A stretch of DNA of 64,000 nt from Plecoglossus altivelis (Eukaryota; Chordata; Actinopteri; Osmeriformes; Plecoglossidae). Under the pieces are notes generated by a model. That model worked only from the letters and a program-made list of their open reading frames with translations, made no database searches and was not told the origin of the DNA. How positions within the stretch are numbered: the first letter of the stretch is position 1; each line of letters starts with the position of its first letter. Location: assembly GCA_036571765.1 (NCBI GenBank), contig BROE01000018.1, forward strand, positions 11,386,743-11,450,742, read 5' to 3'. Positions 45,401-60,400 of this stretch are shown here, one piece after another. A program made the position numbers and the translations under genes.

Positions 45401-48400
45401 CCTTTAAGAGAGGCTTGAGACACTCTTACTTTATTTCGTTCTCATCTCATTCCTATGCCCTCTTCTCCTCCCCCACCCCTTTCTCTTTTCCTCTCCTCCC
45501 TACTGTGCCCGGCTAGGTCAGCATGACCTACAGGCAGGTCAGCAGCAAGGTCCCAGAGATCAGACACCTCTGTCCAGCCAAGCTCGTAGTGCAACCAGCA
45601 CTGCTAGCTAGTCAGATAAGGCACTTACTGAGGTGCTGTGATCCATTACTGAACATGCACACACCATAGAAAACATCCTCTATATAAAAGTTTAGGAATT
45701 TTTCATGTTTTATTTGACAGTTTTAAGTGTGGAGTGACAGGAAAGGCATTGAGATAGAGGGAGAAGACATTCAGCAAAGGATCAAGGGTGGATTCAAGCA
45801 TGCCTCTACAGTGGGGCCTCAGCCTAAATGGAATGCATACTTATACAGGGAGGTACGGGGATGCCCCATTAAAATGCATGTATGCAAAATGTGCCAATGA
45901 CCCGCATGATTCATGTGCTTTCAAAAGTCTATGGGGAATATTTCAGTCTCCGGTTGAGCTGTGTGCTTTGTAAGACAGCGTTTTGTGGTCAAAGGAACTA
46001 TATGCGTTGATGGTAGTCAGATGCCACACACAAACTTTTATGGCAACATTATAATGTGATATCTATTATGAAAGGCAAAATTCTCAATCTCATGACTAAA
46101 CGATAATCCGCAAACGCTATCTTTTTTCCCCAGTCATTTTCCCTTGGGTCAGTAAAGAGCAGACTTCATGCAAATTATACGGAACCACAACATAAGATAT
46201 TTTCAGAACCCATGTGACATCTATGACGCATTTTAGTACAGATAAAATCAGCGCACCCTCATGAGGTAGACTCAGTAATCCAGTCAAGGTCCAGTGTCTA
46301 AAATGCTAAAATACTTCTGACTAGTGGCACTAGGGTAGATACATTATGCTTACTAAAGCAGAGGAATCTTGGAACTCATTTTACTCTCAGAAAATACTGA
46401 CTAGCTCTGGGGAATATAATTGACCACCATGTAGCGGTTTGAAAGGGGAGTTTTGCTGAATTTCATAGGGTGTGGTTTCAGTCAGTTATCAGACACCTTC
46501 TTCACACAACTCCAACTTCCCCAGATTAGCCTTTAGCCCCAAGCCCAAGTATAGTCTGGAAATCCCCTAGATTTTGTGTTTTTAACAACATTGGCATTTG
46601 GGGTCAATCTGAGAAACAACAAGGATTGGACTGACTTTTGAAAGAGACATGCCCCCTAGATCGATCTTCATTTCTTTCTGGTATTTGCAACTACTATCAC
46701 GCCATTCCAATCCATGTTTAGGATGGTGACAGCAATCCCAGCCGTGCAAACTGATTTACTTGTTCTACTGCCAAAGGAAATCAATAAGAGGCAGACATGT
46801 TGCTTCGTTGCTTGACCTTAGTTACACTCTTACAAGCGTATAGATCACCTACAAGTCAGGGTTTGCTGTCTCTTGCTAATTGGCCATGCTAAAATAGATG
46901 CAGTTGTGGGGCTTTGGTCAAAAAAATTCAGATTCACACTTTCTTAACCCATTTACTGTGGTAAAACAGAACGTATACTTCCAAAATAGCTGTTTAATGA
47001 ATAGTTTCCTTTCGAGAGAGGCTATCTAGTTAGCATTGTGACAACACACAAGGAATCAACTATTAAAGAGCTAGGGGATACACTTCTTAGTGTTCTCCAC
47101 TGTTACCTTGAAGAGGTCGTTTGCACTGATCATAACTATCTGCTCTTGTCCACCCATAACAATGGTCACCTGACAAACACAAGATAGGTCAAAAGTTCAA
47201 TTTTGACATTGTTTGTATGAGCCTTTCAACATCAAATAATAAGCAAAATTATATGACATCAGTTGGGCTTGCTCTCTTTTCGTCCCAGCCACCTCAGTGA
47301 TTGGTCCTCTGGTCTCCAGCGAGTCTGGTCTGATACCTTGAGAACTCTCCCCAAAAAATTATTTTGTAAGTGTCCTATGTATAATTGAAAACATTTTTAA
47401 AAAACGCTATGGGTTTACCAATGTCAAAACTGCCAGCAAGTTGTAAATATACAAGAACTGTATGACTAATTAGGACAACAGTTATGATGACTAGCTCAAC
47501 CATTGTGCATGTAATGAGTTCTGGTATGAACTAAATGTTTAGATTAGCAATTTCAAATGTAGGTAACAGCAGACAAATGAAGGCTACAGAATCATTTGCA
47601 TGAATGTAGGCTACCACAACACTGTCAATTTGACTAGAATAGATGTGGAGATAGATCAAATACTTCAGATATGGCCGAGAATTTAAATTGTGATCTGAAA
47701 AATATAGGTAGGCTACCAAAACCACTTTGAAGACATGTCCTCACCAGCCGCATCACAGACACTGCATTATCTATCTGAAATTTAAGAAATCTGTGTGTCA
47801 CTGACATCATCATGGGCACTGTGCCCTCTCTATAACTCCAGGAATCTGTGTATTTATAGGTCAAACATTTTATCATAGGCATTATGCACTATCAATAGTG
47901 TGTTTTACTGACACTTAATCACTGACTGCATCACAGGCACAATGCACTAGTCACAAGATATTTCAGGAACACTTACAAAAATGCATCGAAATTCTGATTT
48001 ATTGGAGGGATTAAAAAAGATCAGGAATACAACAGAGCAGCAAAGCTCCTATTTCAATACATTTAGTTTAATGGAAGATTTTATATATTTTTGCCATACA
48101 AATCCCATGTAATAATTAAAGTTATAATTATATATTATATATATTATATATTATATATAATTATAACACCTACACCCACCCCAAATAAAGCAAACAGATC
48201 ACAAAATCCCAACATTAAACATGTGTCTGTTCTTTCAGCAGGACTATGAAGTATACCATGTCCAGCCTTGTCTGTGTCTGCCAGTGGGCAATGCTGACCA
48301 GCTATTCTGTGCAGACACAGTCACATTAGGAGGCTCTGAGCAAGTCATATGTGGTCAGTGCTTCCAGACCATATTAGCCTGGGCAGCTGATCTTCTATTT

Positions 48401-51400
48401 TAGCAGCTTTGTTTTACCTCTTACAGTAGATACAGGTGTAATGTGGCAGTACTGTAAGTATTTGTTCTCACACATGAATGTAGCTCTTCGATAACCTCTT
48501 CTACAGCATTCCTCTGGCAGCAGCCACTCAGTCTGGTCAAACCAGCCCACTCCCTACCCCAGTTCTCCCCTTTTTTGTCTTTCATACCTGCTTTGTCTCC
48601 CTCTCTCTCACTTTGATTGTACTCCCTGTCTCTCTTCTCTCATGCCCTCACTCTCTGCTGCCCTCTCTTAATTTACACATTTTACTAGGCACATTTTCAA
48701 CTAATTTAGAATTGAACCTTGGATGAAAAATTCAAAGCAGAGCCATGTTCTATTTGAACGCACAAGCGTATATTAACCCATATCACTTGAGCAGCAGTGA
48801 GGATAATGTGGCCTGGGGCTGGTTTTTAGATCAAATCCACAACACTTTGGCATCAGTGAACTGTTCTGCACCGTTTCGTGTGACCCTTTCAGTCTAAGAG
48901 TATTAGCTCGAAGTTTCATGAAGTTTAGAGGTTCAGTAGGGTCTGTCCCTCCTCAGTGATCCATCAGGGAAGCTCAAGGGTGTAATTGTGCTCTGTTCTA
49001 TACTCAAGATCCAAATTATTATATTTATTGGGCGTAACCAGCAAAATCAAAAAGGTTTTCCTTCTGGAACTAAAAAGGTTTTACCTTCTGCAAAGATCTG
49101 AGGTAAAAAAAAACAGTTCTTCAATACACTAGGAAAATTCTGGAGAGTTCTCTACAGAGATTAAGCAAGATTGCACTCTGCTTTAGCCTGCCTTCTTTCA
49201 CAGCAGCTTCGTGAATATAGAATACTGTGGTATCAAGATCATTGATTTAGTCATGGTCATTACGCATGCAGATTTACAAATCCTTATAATTCTTCTCCTC
49301 TTTACTAAGAGGGCTACATGAAATTGTAATCATGCACCAAGCACATCAGACATCATCTCGACAATCTATGAACAAAATTATGTGTTTATTCTTAGAAAAA
49401 TTAGACCTATTTCAATCTAGAGAATAGCAGCAGTGAAAGAAATCCCAGGGGTATAGGGGGACATGACACACCCAATCCTAGGCATAATCCAAGTTGTCCT
49501 CCACAATATTCATTACAACATAGGTAATGTGTTACAGAACTACTTTTTGTGTCCCCACACAAACATCGCTCTTGATAGAATTTTATGTAACTGTCTCCCA
49601 TAATGTATATATGAGTTTTTGACACCGCCGCCAATTGTGCGATACTAAACTCATAGAAATGTTTGAACATATAATGCATATAGAAATCCATCACTCCACA
49701 AATACCAGTATTTTTTTTTTTTTACCAGGAGAGTCCCACTGAGATTAAAAACCTATTTTCCAAGGGTGTCTTGGCCAAGAGGCAGCAAATACACAAAGTT
49801 ACAACAAACAAAAAAGTTTAAATTAACAGAGATTTAAGAAAAACTGATACATACAATGGAAGCAGTCTCTAATGCTTTCAAGAGCCGATGCAACTTCCAG
49901 TCATTCTGAAATGTGTTCCAAGCTAAAGGAGCCGAATGAACAAAAGCTGTGGGCGGGCGAAAGGACCAGAGAGCAACAGCTGATCGTTTGATTGCAGTGA
50001 GAATAAATCAAATGTTTTAATGATTCTGATGTACGACGTTCAAGAGTTAATGAGACAGGTTCATTCAAAACACACTTCATCTGAGTGAAGAATGGCCCTA
50101 CCACTTTTCCTCTGTGATACATGCAAGAGCCATCAGCCTGCTCACGTCATCTGACCAGAAAAACTGACTATGATTAAGAGATTATTCAGGGGCATGATTC
50201 AGCAATATGACTGATTGTTGACTAGATTGGAAAGGTTTAGCCAATCATATTACATTTCAAAATATTGTCAAGATCTTGACATATACTATACTGCTTTTTA
50301 GCCTAAATGATAAAAACCTCTTCCTTGTATTGTCCTCCACCATTTTGTGCAAATCCAAAGTCAACGCTTGCTGAAGGTGCTAGATGCTGTATTAATCATT
50401 GAATCCATACAATCCTCTGATTAAAAGCAACTGAAAATTATAAACAACTTCCAAAGTCTCATCAAACACCACACAGCTGTTCTATGATCATAGGCACTTT
50501 TTCTTGTGATACTATCACCTCTGGTACCTTCAATACTCATCCTCTGGTACCTTCAATTCTCTGAATGACTTATTCATGGATAACTGCACCATTAGCCAAA
50601 ATCCACTTTAAAGGAACACATCCGTTTCCCTTTGGAAAAGAAGAAAGGAGCACAATTGGTCTACTTTTAGGGTCATGCTTCTCCAACAAATTAGATCAGT
50701 CGTTTTGGCAGCAGGATTCCATGTTCTTTATCTCCGCTCAATTACAGACTTGAGTGCAATGAGGTCATCTTTGATTCTTCCTGTTGATCTTCCTTTTAAC
50801 TCTGCAGCAGACCACAGAATTATCTTGCATGTTCCTTCTTCTCAACACTTGGTTTTCCTCCAAACATACAACATTATTTTATGTTCTTCATGTGACTATA
50901 GAGTACTGTTAGCCCAGATAGGAATGATCATATAAAGCAGTCCCCATTCCGGCCAGACTTTGTCTCCTTTCTGATATGGGATGGGGGGGCAGTGAACACC
51001 ATTTCTTGTCATCCCACATCTAGGCCTAAGCAGAATGTTCTTTCTGTAGGAACAGTCAAAACATTGTTTATTATTGGACACACTATTCATATCAAATATC
51101 CTGGTATGACTTTCACTTGGGGGATTCGTTTTTTCACCGTTTTACCACTGAAGTGAGACATGTTTGAAATATCACACAAGCCCTGGTGAAGCCACAGGTG
51201 GACCTAGAAGTGCTTTGTCACCTGAAGCTCAGAAACAGAGCAGAGGAGAAGCTAATCAGAGTAAATGACTGCCATGGTCACAATATCACCTGGCTGTGCT
51301 CTAACATATCATGAGGTACTAAACAGACCAAGGCCAGATATAGTAGCTGAGGGCTCTATAAAGCGAATCTGGATACAGTTCCAGACGTTCATAAAGGAAA

Positions 51401-54400
51401 GTATGCAAGTGACAATCTGGAATTATCATTTAGTAAGGACAAAGTAATTTGTGACATTTGATGAATTGCTCCTTACTCTCTGCTTTAAGTAGTCATTGTT
51501 GGAGCACATCAGTGGCTACTAATTGTGAAGGTCAAGTTCATATATGAGGTCACTTTGTAACCTAATTTTACTATGGTAGGAAACATAAAGAGAGGAACCC
51601 CGCACACACACACACATGCACACATAGTCCTGTGTGAGTCACTCACAGGAAATGACTGGAGTATCTCTCAGGCCAGCAGTCTGATACAAAGGGCCAAAGG
51701 AGACAAGCAGGCCCTGTATGTGTATGTGTGTGTATGTGTATGTGTGTGTGTGTGTGCGCGCGCACGTGTGTGTCTGACCCTGTGGAGGAGGTACTATTGG
51801 CTGATCTGTTTATACTGGTCTCAAGACATCCAGACAGCGCATCTGGAAAATAGCAGGAAAAAGGGGAAGAGAGAGAGAGAGGGAGAGAGAGGAAGAGAGG
51901 AAAAGAGAGAGACAGAAAGAGCAAGACTGAAAATAACAGGGGAGAGAGGGATTCTGGATTCAGAGTACAACTCTACTGTTGATTTTGTTGCCGTTGATGA
52001 AAACAAAGTAGAAGGATTACAGCACAGCTGTAAAAAGTCCACTAGGATATCTTTATCACATAACATGTGGGTGGTAGGTCAGGCCCACACATTACTGATT
52101 TTTAGTGAGCAGAAGTATTTTACTGCAATGTTTCTATAGAAGAGTGGCTTGATCAATTCAAATCTCCTACTAATGCTATGATGATCTAGAAATTATTTTT
52201 TTCTTTGTTGTTTGCTACAGAATGTTTTGATGGATGAGTGGTGAATTGATTTAAGGAAGTGTTGGATTTGTGTAAATGACAATCCTGATAACATGGAAAG
52301 AGACATTGATTACTTTTTAAATGGAAAGGTCCTCATAAAAAATAGCCCCATAAGATAAAACAAAGAGGCCATTGGCTGCATTGGAATCCAGCTAGCCAAT
52401 TGTTTTATATATGGATATCAAGAAATGGTGAGTACTGGGGAGTAATTAAAAAGTTAATCTCACAAAATATGAGCCATGTCATATAGCATTGAACATGAGT
52501 CACATAATGCGACCCTTTAAACTTGTCATCTCTCTTCCGTTTGTGGCCCTGGCAAGAGAGGTAGATGTTGATAAGACAGAAAGAAAATGGCTGCCTAACA
52601 GCCATGCAAATATCTTACGTGAGGAACAATGTATACAGGATGGGTTATTAAACAAATCCGGCTGAATTCAACCAAGTAGGTTTAAAGAATCCCTTATCTA
52701 TCTCTCATTTGTATATGAGCAAACAGGTCATACTGTGTTTAACAGTTCTGTGGATTGATTCATGATCCAATACAGCATAACGATTCCAGTTAACTTCTAC
52801 ATATCAGGATTTAACAGGTGACTGTGCTCTTTATGGCCTTGCCACAGCTTGCAGCCATATAGAAGGCCTGAAATATCTGTCTTTACTAAGGTAAACAATA
52901 ATTACGTGTTTTTCTTTTCTTTAAGTAAAGAAAATACATCATGAGAGCAGAATTTTCTTTCATAAATAACTGCGTGCGCACGAGTATGTATGTTTTCCGT
53001 GATAAAATACAACAGTGAAAACGGGGGGGCAATTTTGTGTCCGCCAAGTGTGTAAAACAGGTGCAGACATTCAAGAGCCATGGAAATTAATATATTATGA
53101 TTATATTATACAGTCATATTAGAGAGATTGAAAAGCCATTTGTCAGTTACAGTAATATGGCCATAGGACATACTGCAGTATTAGAATCCTGATCAAAACC
53201 AATGGAACAACTCCAGCAAGTCATGTGCTTTTAGTGTGTTAGAGTAACTGTGAAAAATACAATGTGACAGAGGTGAAAGCAGAGATTAAATGTGTGTGTG
53301 AGGGGAACTATGCTAAGAGCTACAGTAATTCTGTCTATACCCTGAGGGGCACTACTTAGTGTGTGTGTACATGTGTGTATTTCCATGTGTAAATGTGTAT
53401 GCATGCGTGATGGTGTACATTGCAGTAGTCCCAACCCCCATTGTACCACATAGTTCTGTCAACCCTGCATGATCATCGTCACTGATGAGCTGTGTGTGCG
53501 TGGGCCGTGTACATGGGCAGTGTGCAAAGGGCATGTAGCTGTAGTGTGGACACATTGTGTGTGTTTATGTGTTCTGCAACTAAGATTGGCAGTGATTGGT
53601 CCAGATACCACTGTCCTGTCTGAAAATGTCTGGTTATAAATGAATTTGTCTGTAGACCATTAAGGCGGTCTGTTCTCCAGCCTGTCACACTGACCTAGTC
53701 TGGAGAGCAGAAGAACACCTGTCTTCCAGGTCAGTCATATTAAATTTGTCACTCTTCCACTCTCCACTGTAAAAAAATATTTAATTCCGCTCCTCAAACC
53801 CATCCTCACTCTTTCGCCAAGCCAGACAGTATTTGGGCTACTACAAATGGCTGAATGAAAAGGCCTGGAAAGCGAGGAGGGAATGGAAAGAAGGAGGCTT
53901 TGCATTTCACAATACATCGCCACCAGAGACTCCTGTCAAATCTTAAACCTGAACAACGATGTGGATTGTCTTTTTTTCCCTCGCTGCCTGCCTTCTATTT
54001 GTTGCGTTTGCATCCTGTTTATCTGTGTGACTTTCTTCCCAGGTCAATTTTCTCAGGTGGGAAAGAGACAACCAGAAGCTCGAGCCCTTGACCTTTAATC
54101 CACTGTCACACATCCCTTCTTGTTGATCTCCCCCATTTGGCTAAGCACGGAAAGGCCTTCAGCAGTCAGTAATCAGTCTCACTTGTAATGACTCACGCAC
54201 ACACGCTCAACACTCATCACTCAACACTCATCACTCGACACTAAAAGACGTGTATAGCCTCTTCTTCTCACTCGTAGACCCACAAACACTTTGTGTCTCC
54301 AGGCTATGGGAAAATGTGAGGCACACACAGCTGGGATGACACTCCACAACTAACCTACTTACATAAATACAGACTTTAGAATGCATTGTCTGTAGCATGT

Positions 54401-57400
54401 CCTACCATCAGACCATTTACGAACACACACTCTTTCTCTCTCACATACACAAGCATACACAAAGTGTGACATGCTCACAGAGACTGACTACATAAAAACT
54501 TCACACAAACACTGTTTGCCTACACAGCATTAGAGAAATGCACAAATTCTAACTGTGACGTGCACACACCCAAGCATAAACATGACATAACAAACACATA
54601 TCTACCAGAACAGTAAAAACAGATCACACACGAACACAGGTTAACTGGGGGCCTGCTGTGTCACTTGGCTATCTCTGTGGGGTGCTGTGGGGCTTCTTGC
54701 TTTGTCAGACCAAAGAGCTGTACTGTGGAGCTGTGCGGAACTGTAAACACTTCATCAGCAGGCAGAGAAGGAGGAGGGCATAACTACTGCCGCTCCGGCA
54801 CCATTCGCCACTCACAACCTCCAGCAACACGCACCATGCCGAAAATGAGAATTAATTTTGCATTATGCTGCGGCATCTTCCTCTGTCAGCAGTGTGTGTT
54901 GTTGCGTGGTGTGGTGTGGTGTGTGGGGGGGGGGGGGGGGGGCGGGAGATGGGGGGTGCTGTAGACGCTCTTGTGCTGATATTTCGTGCAAACTGTGTTT
55001 TTACTGACATTTACGCTGGTGAGCATATGAGCACTCGTCCGCATCTATATTAAAGCTCTAGGCAGTCACACTGTGTAAGGCTGGCCATACCCCAGGAGAC
55101 CCCAGAAGAGACACTGGAGATTGGTACTACCAGGCCATGACCCCAAGGAGAGAGTCTGGAGGCTGTCATGATGGAGTGCCGGCACAGCCAGGCAGGGGAG
55201 AGAGAGCAATATAAACCAAGGGGCTACCTCAAGAACGGAAAAATTAAGCGGATGTGGCTTAAAGTGTAATACCACCTATGGTTGCCAAGGGCAGGCTCCA
55301 AAAAACTGTGGTGCCAATTCCCACAAAAATTGCCAATTTCTCTCATGCAATACAAAGAAAAAAAAGTACCCAATTCATTAAGGTGTTATTAGATGGATTC
55401 CCTGCTTCTTATCAGTGTCCTGATGGTCCATCTGAGTTTCCCAAATATTTTCTTTGTGCTTGTGCTCTGATCAAACCCTAAAATACAGTTCCAGGCTTTT
55501 CTTGATGTAGGCCCAAGCAAATAAATTGCATGCTACCTTACCCATTTCTGGTTGGTTTCAAATTTGTCTGGAAGTCTGGAAGAATGTTTCTATGAAAAAG
55601 CAAGTAGTATGGGCTAGGTACGAGAATAGAACAAAATATTATTGGGGGATATAATTTTGTCAATGCTAACTGGAGTGAATAGAAAAAGAACAAAAGTATT
55701 CACAATCATTACTCAAGTAGAAGTAAATAATGTTATATTAAAATGTAAATGTAAAAAAATGTGAGATACACCTGTTTCAGGCATGAAATGAACGCATCGT
55801 AGAAGACAAATATATTAAAGAACAATTTATGTGTATAGGTAGATTGCGTACAAACCAAAAGGGTGTTGGAATGGTATATGTTTAAACTTCAAATGCACTC
55901 TATCCGGATGGCGTGATGTACCTGGGTAGTTGTCTTTTGAACGACGATGGAAAGAAAACAAGCCAAACTTAAAGTAACATAGCTATTTTTAAAATGTAAG
56001 ACGTAGAAAGTACAGATAATAGTGTGAAAATGTAAAGTCAGCTGAAAATGTGTTATTCAGTTAAGTATACCCAAATTTTTACTTAACGTATTTGTACTTT
56101 GTAACTTGACACCTCTAAACAAAATCGTCAGGACAGGTCATGTACCTAATTGGAAATGCAATACCACCATCATCCACCAGAGCCGTTGCCGTTGTGGCGA
56201 AGATTGGGGGGTCTGGGGTATATCTGGATAGTTGTCTCCTCTTTCCGACTTTACACCTTGCACGAATTTGTTACTTTGCTTTGTTGTGCATTTATCTTTT
56301 CAATACACCTTTAGATATTGTATTTTTTGAGTATACAGAGTATGTCACATTCTTATAGCAGCCATTATAAACCTAAAAAAATAAATATATATTATTTTAA
56401 AAGTGCTATAATCAGTAGTATTCTAATTGAATTATGGAATAAACTCTGCTTGAATATAGAACATATATATGATACATATTTTGACATTTTCTTTTTTTTT
56501 TCTTTGAAGAACAAGACTAAAAGTAAAAAGCACACTTCGGCTAGTGAATTTATTCAATAGAAAAATATATTGCACCAAAAATTAGAAGTGTTCTGTATTG
56601 GGCCTTCGGCCACGTGTTTTATTTTGTTCAGATTCTGTTTCAATCGATACTCTTCATTTTGGTGCATCTCAAAACAATACATCCATAAAGAGAGAGATAT
56701 GTAGAGGTGTATCAGGTCTGTTCTGTGTACAACAGTACTCAGTGATGCAGTTAGAGATTTCGATCTAGTAGAATGTTGCCCAATAGGGCACCAGGACTAC
56801 TGTACTGGACAGTGAGAGACTGTAGTTCACATGATGAGAAAGGGTCTGGACAGTGTCCTGGCTGAGTGAGAAGGTAGGATGTTGGATTCTGCCTGTCACA
56901 ACTAGTGGTGCCATTTGCAAATCAAAATTCAGTGCTTGACTGTGACGTGCATGCAAATGCCACTGTTCTGATGGCCTGAACACAGAGAAGAAGCCATTGT
57001 CAGTTCAGGATAGAAAGTTCAGACTATTATTTAGAGGGATCATGATCAGCTGATAGATAAGGCCTTAGCTAGGCTTGGCTTTTAAGGGAGGGCACTGGAC
57101 CATTGGGGACATTAGGGACTGGGGGAGTGGGTGTTTAGAACCAGAGTGACTTGATGGACTCGTGAATAACAAAGGGATACAACTTTTTCCTGCATCTTCA
57201 ACAACCTACAATCCCTTACGCAACAGCTCAAATTATGATCTTTCCAGCACACTCTCTCTTGATAAAGAAATCAGCTCTTTTTCTCTGAAAAAAGTACTCA
57301 CACTAGGACACACAAACACCTACATACAGACACACACAGGAACACAAATGTCCACTTACACACATAAAAAACCACAAGCACATCCATTCATACAGATGGC

Positions 57401-60400
57401 AAATAAAAAGACTTGAGGGGCGACAATGAGGCACAAACACTGTGCTCTTTGGTAGACATACCTTACAGCATATTATCCAACACTCCTGGGAGCTCTAGCA
57501 CACTTACTTTTCCATCCAGAGAGAGGAAAATAACCTCTTCTCAATGAACCTGCCCTTCTAAAAGGCCTTCCCTCCGTTCCAAAAAATAGCATTGTTGACC
57601 CAAGTCTGTTTTTAATTTACCAGATTCTCAGCCGAAACCATTTATTAGGCTGTTAGTACTCCTCCCTCCAGCTGAAAAGATAACTGAACCTGACAGGTGT
57701 CGGGCCCTTTATTGAAATGTGTTCCTTCTCACACAAGCATTCAGCCTGGCCACAGACATCTCAGTGAAGTAAGAAAGGTTGCACCGAGCTGAGAAAACAG
57801 TTATGGGGTACAAATGAAAGCCATGTGTGGTCCTCCTCACGCACTACAACACAGCTCTTATTTATGAAGCCAGATCTACTCACCTATCCTCTCTGATCCA
57901 GCAACAGACACATTGATTTAAGTCCTATGTGGGTTAGCTGTCTGCTAAGCAAACAGCTACAACTTCAAGCGCAGATATGATATTACGTGACCAGATATTT
58001 TTTGTTTTCAGTTTTTTTTAGATTACTACTTAAGTTGTAGCATTTCAACTTTTTGATCTGACTTTCAAGTCTCAGAGTAAACATCCTGCTGGATTTGCCT
58101 TAGATGAGGGCTTCTCGCTGCTAAAAGTCCCCCTCTCTCGTACGACTGAACAATGACTCCTTTTTGGACTGGACATCTACACATATTTTTTACCCATACA
58201 AATGTCAGCACACACTTACAAGCACACATGATCTGAAATGAAGCCATACAAAGCAGGCCCTGGCCTGTGCAGCCACCAGTTCCTGGCAGTGTTGACTGAG
58301 CATGCAGCAGACACAGACCACAGCTAGCCCTGACAGAGCGAAGTTTATTGACCAGTCTGGTTGGGTGGTGGTGAGCCTTAGGTTAAAATGTAGAAGCTAC
58401 TGATTGCTACTGGAGCATATATTGATGCTATCTATGTAGTCATGGTAGACACCCCCCCCAGCTTCCAGTGACCTCTAGATAGAGACACTGATATCCAACC
58501 AGTGATATTGGATTAAAGAAGGATATGCATCGCATGCATCTAATGAAATTGGGCCTCAGAACCTTGTTGAAAGGGTATAACTGTAATATTATTGCATTGA
58601 ACTTTGCAGTTTAACCAGACTTCATAAAACCATACAAATGTGATATAGATCATATACTTTGTATGCTGAGACCCAGATAGGGGGAGGCTAGCAGCTGAGT
58701 GAGACTTAGTCCCACTCCTCATTGTTCAAACGTCCCCCTCTCCAATCAGAGCTAGACTTCTGTGTATCACGTCATAGAGTCACAGTGGGTGGTCACTGGA
58801 AGAGCAAGGCAATGCCTGCCGTCGTTTGAATCCAGCTTAAAGACTTTGAATGTCAACAAAACTCCTCAATAGGTACATGAACAGGATGAATGGTTTGGTG
58901 TATTCCACTACAGAGTTTGTGTGTTTCTTCTCTTCGCTCAGCCTGAGATGATGAATGAGACAACCACATTGACACATGCTCATATACAATTTCTTTGACT
59001 TTTTCTCTCTCTCTAGCCCTCACACAAATACACACACAGCTGAGTAAAATGGCTGGTTTTCACACTGCATAATCAGGGTGGTCTGTGGCCCAACACCAGG
59101 GCCCTCAGGAGCGTGCTGTGAATGAGCTATCAAGGATAAATGTTCTGATTGATCCCATCTGGGTTTCTAGCAGGCTCCCTGTGGACTATGAAAAATGCCC
59201 ATAGTATTATTCTTGTTTTTAGAACAAATGCAAATCTCTCTTTCCTCAGTTATGTTAACTTTTAACAGTTTTTCTTTTTACAAAGCAGCCAGAGTGAGTA
59301 GCAGTTTTGGCTTTTCACAAAATATAAAATCTCTGCACTCATTTCCTTGGTCACAGTAACAAACAGCTGTTTCTGGTGGACCAAACACAACTGTCTGTTC
59401 TAAATGCCCTTCCTGCTCCATTATCCAATGAGCAACCTTTGTTGCCCTATAAGAAGACATTGCATTGGTCAGTCTCATGCATGCCATATAGATTCTGCTC
59501 CCACTTTTTTACAGCAGCACAGAGCTTGAACAGCACTGTAAGCACTCAGGGGATCGTTGTTTCGGAGAACAGCGCTGAAACAGATGCCACGAAAAAGGCA
59601 ATGACATTGCAATTAAAAGCTTGAAATTATTTGTAAGGATGGACAGCTTGGTGTGACAACCTTTGGTTCTGCAAGCACAGGACCGACGGCAGACTCTGAG
59701 CGAAAGTAACTCTGCTAATAGACTGAGGAATTGATTTAAGAGTAGAATGTGGTTCAACTCTCCCTCTCGCTGCGCTGGCATTACTCCATATCTCTCTGGA
59801 CAGTCTCCAATTCTCTGTCTAACTTCTGGCCATCTCTCACTCCCTTTCGCTCTCTTAGACACGTACAGTACATGTCTTACTCTATCAACATTTTCTACCA
59901 CTGTGGTCTTTCTTTCTCTCTCATCCACTCTTACTTTTTTTCCTCACTTACTTTTTTCTTTCCTCCCTTCTTCTTAAACCATCTCTGCATATCTAGCACT
60001 TTCACTTTCCGTCTAGTTTCCTTTCAAACTGTATTTTACTCCATGACTCTCTCTCCCTCCCTCTCTCCATCTCCATATCTTTTCCCCCTCTCCTCCTCTC
60101 CCTGTCTAAACTTCATCATCTCGTGCCTGGCAGCAAATGTGTGTGCACGTATGTGGCTGTATGTGTCTCCAAGCGTGGGAGTGTGTTGGACAGAACACAG
60201 GAGGCAGTGATCCCTAGGCACAGCAGGGATGGTGTCAACCGCCACAGACCCACCGTGTCTAAGGCAGAGACCCAGCCTGCTTGGCCGCTTTGTCTCCACA
60301 GACTGCTTCTCACCCACGCATCCCTGCGATTCTGCCCAGCCACAGCTTATATGCGCTAGGAAAATTTAAATAAAAGGACCTGGTGAGTCCTGGTTCAGAT

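Noticed and set aside
51573..52139. 188-codon plus-strand frame
   Set aside because: Built from TG/CG and GA repeats; no conserved segment.
60116..60359. Overlapping open frames on both strands at about 60.2 kb
   Set aside because: Mutually overlapping, no recognisable domain, within cyth3 intron 1.
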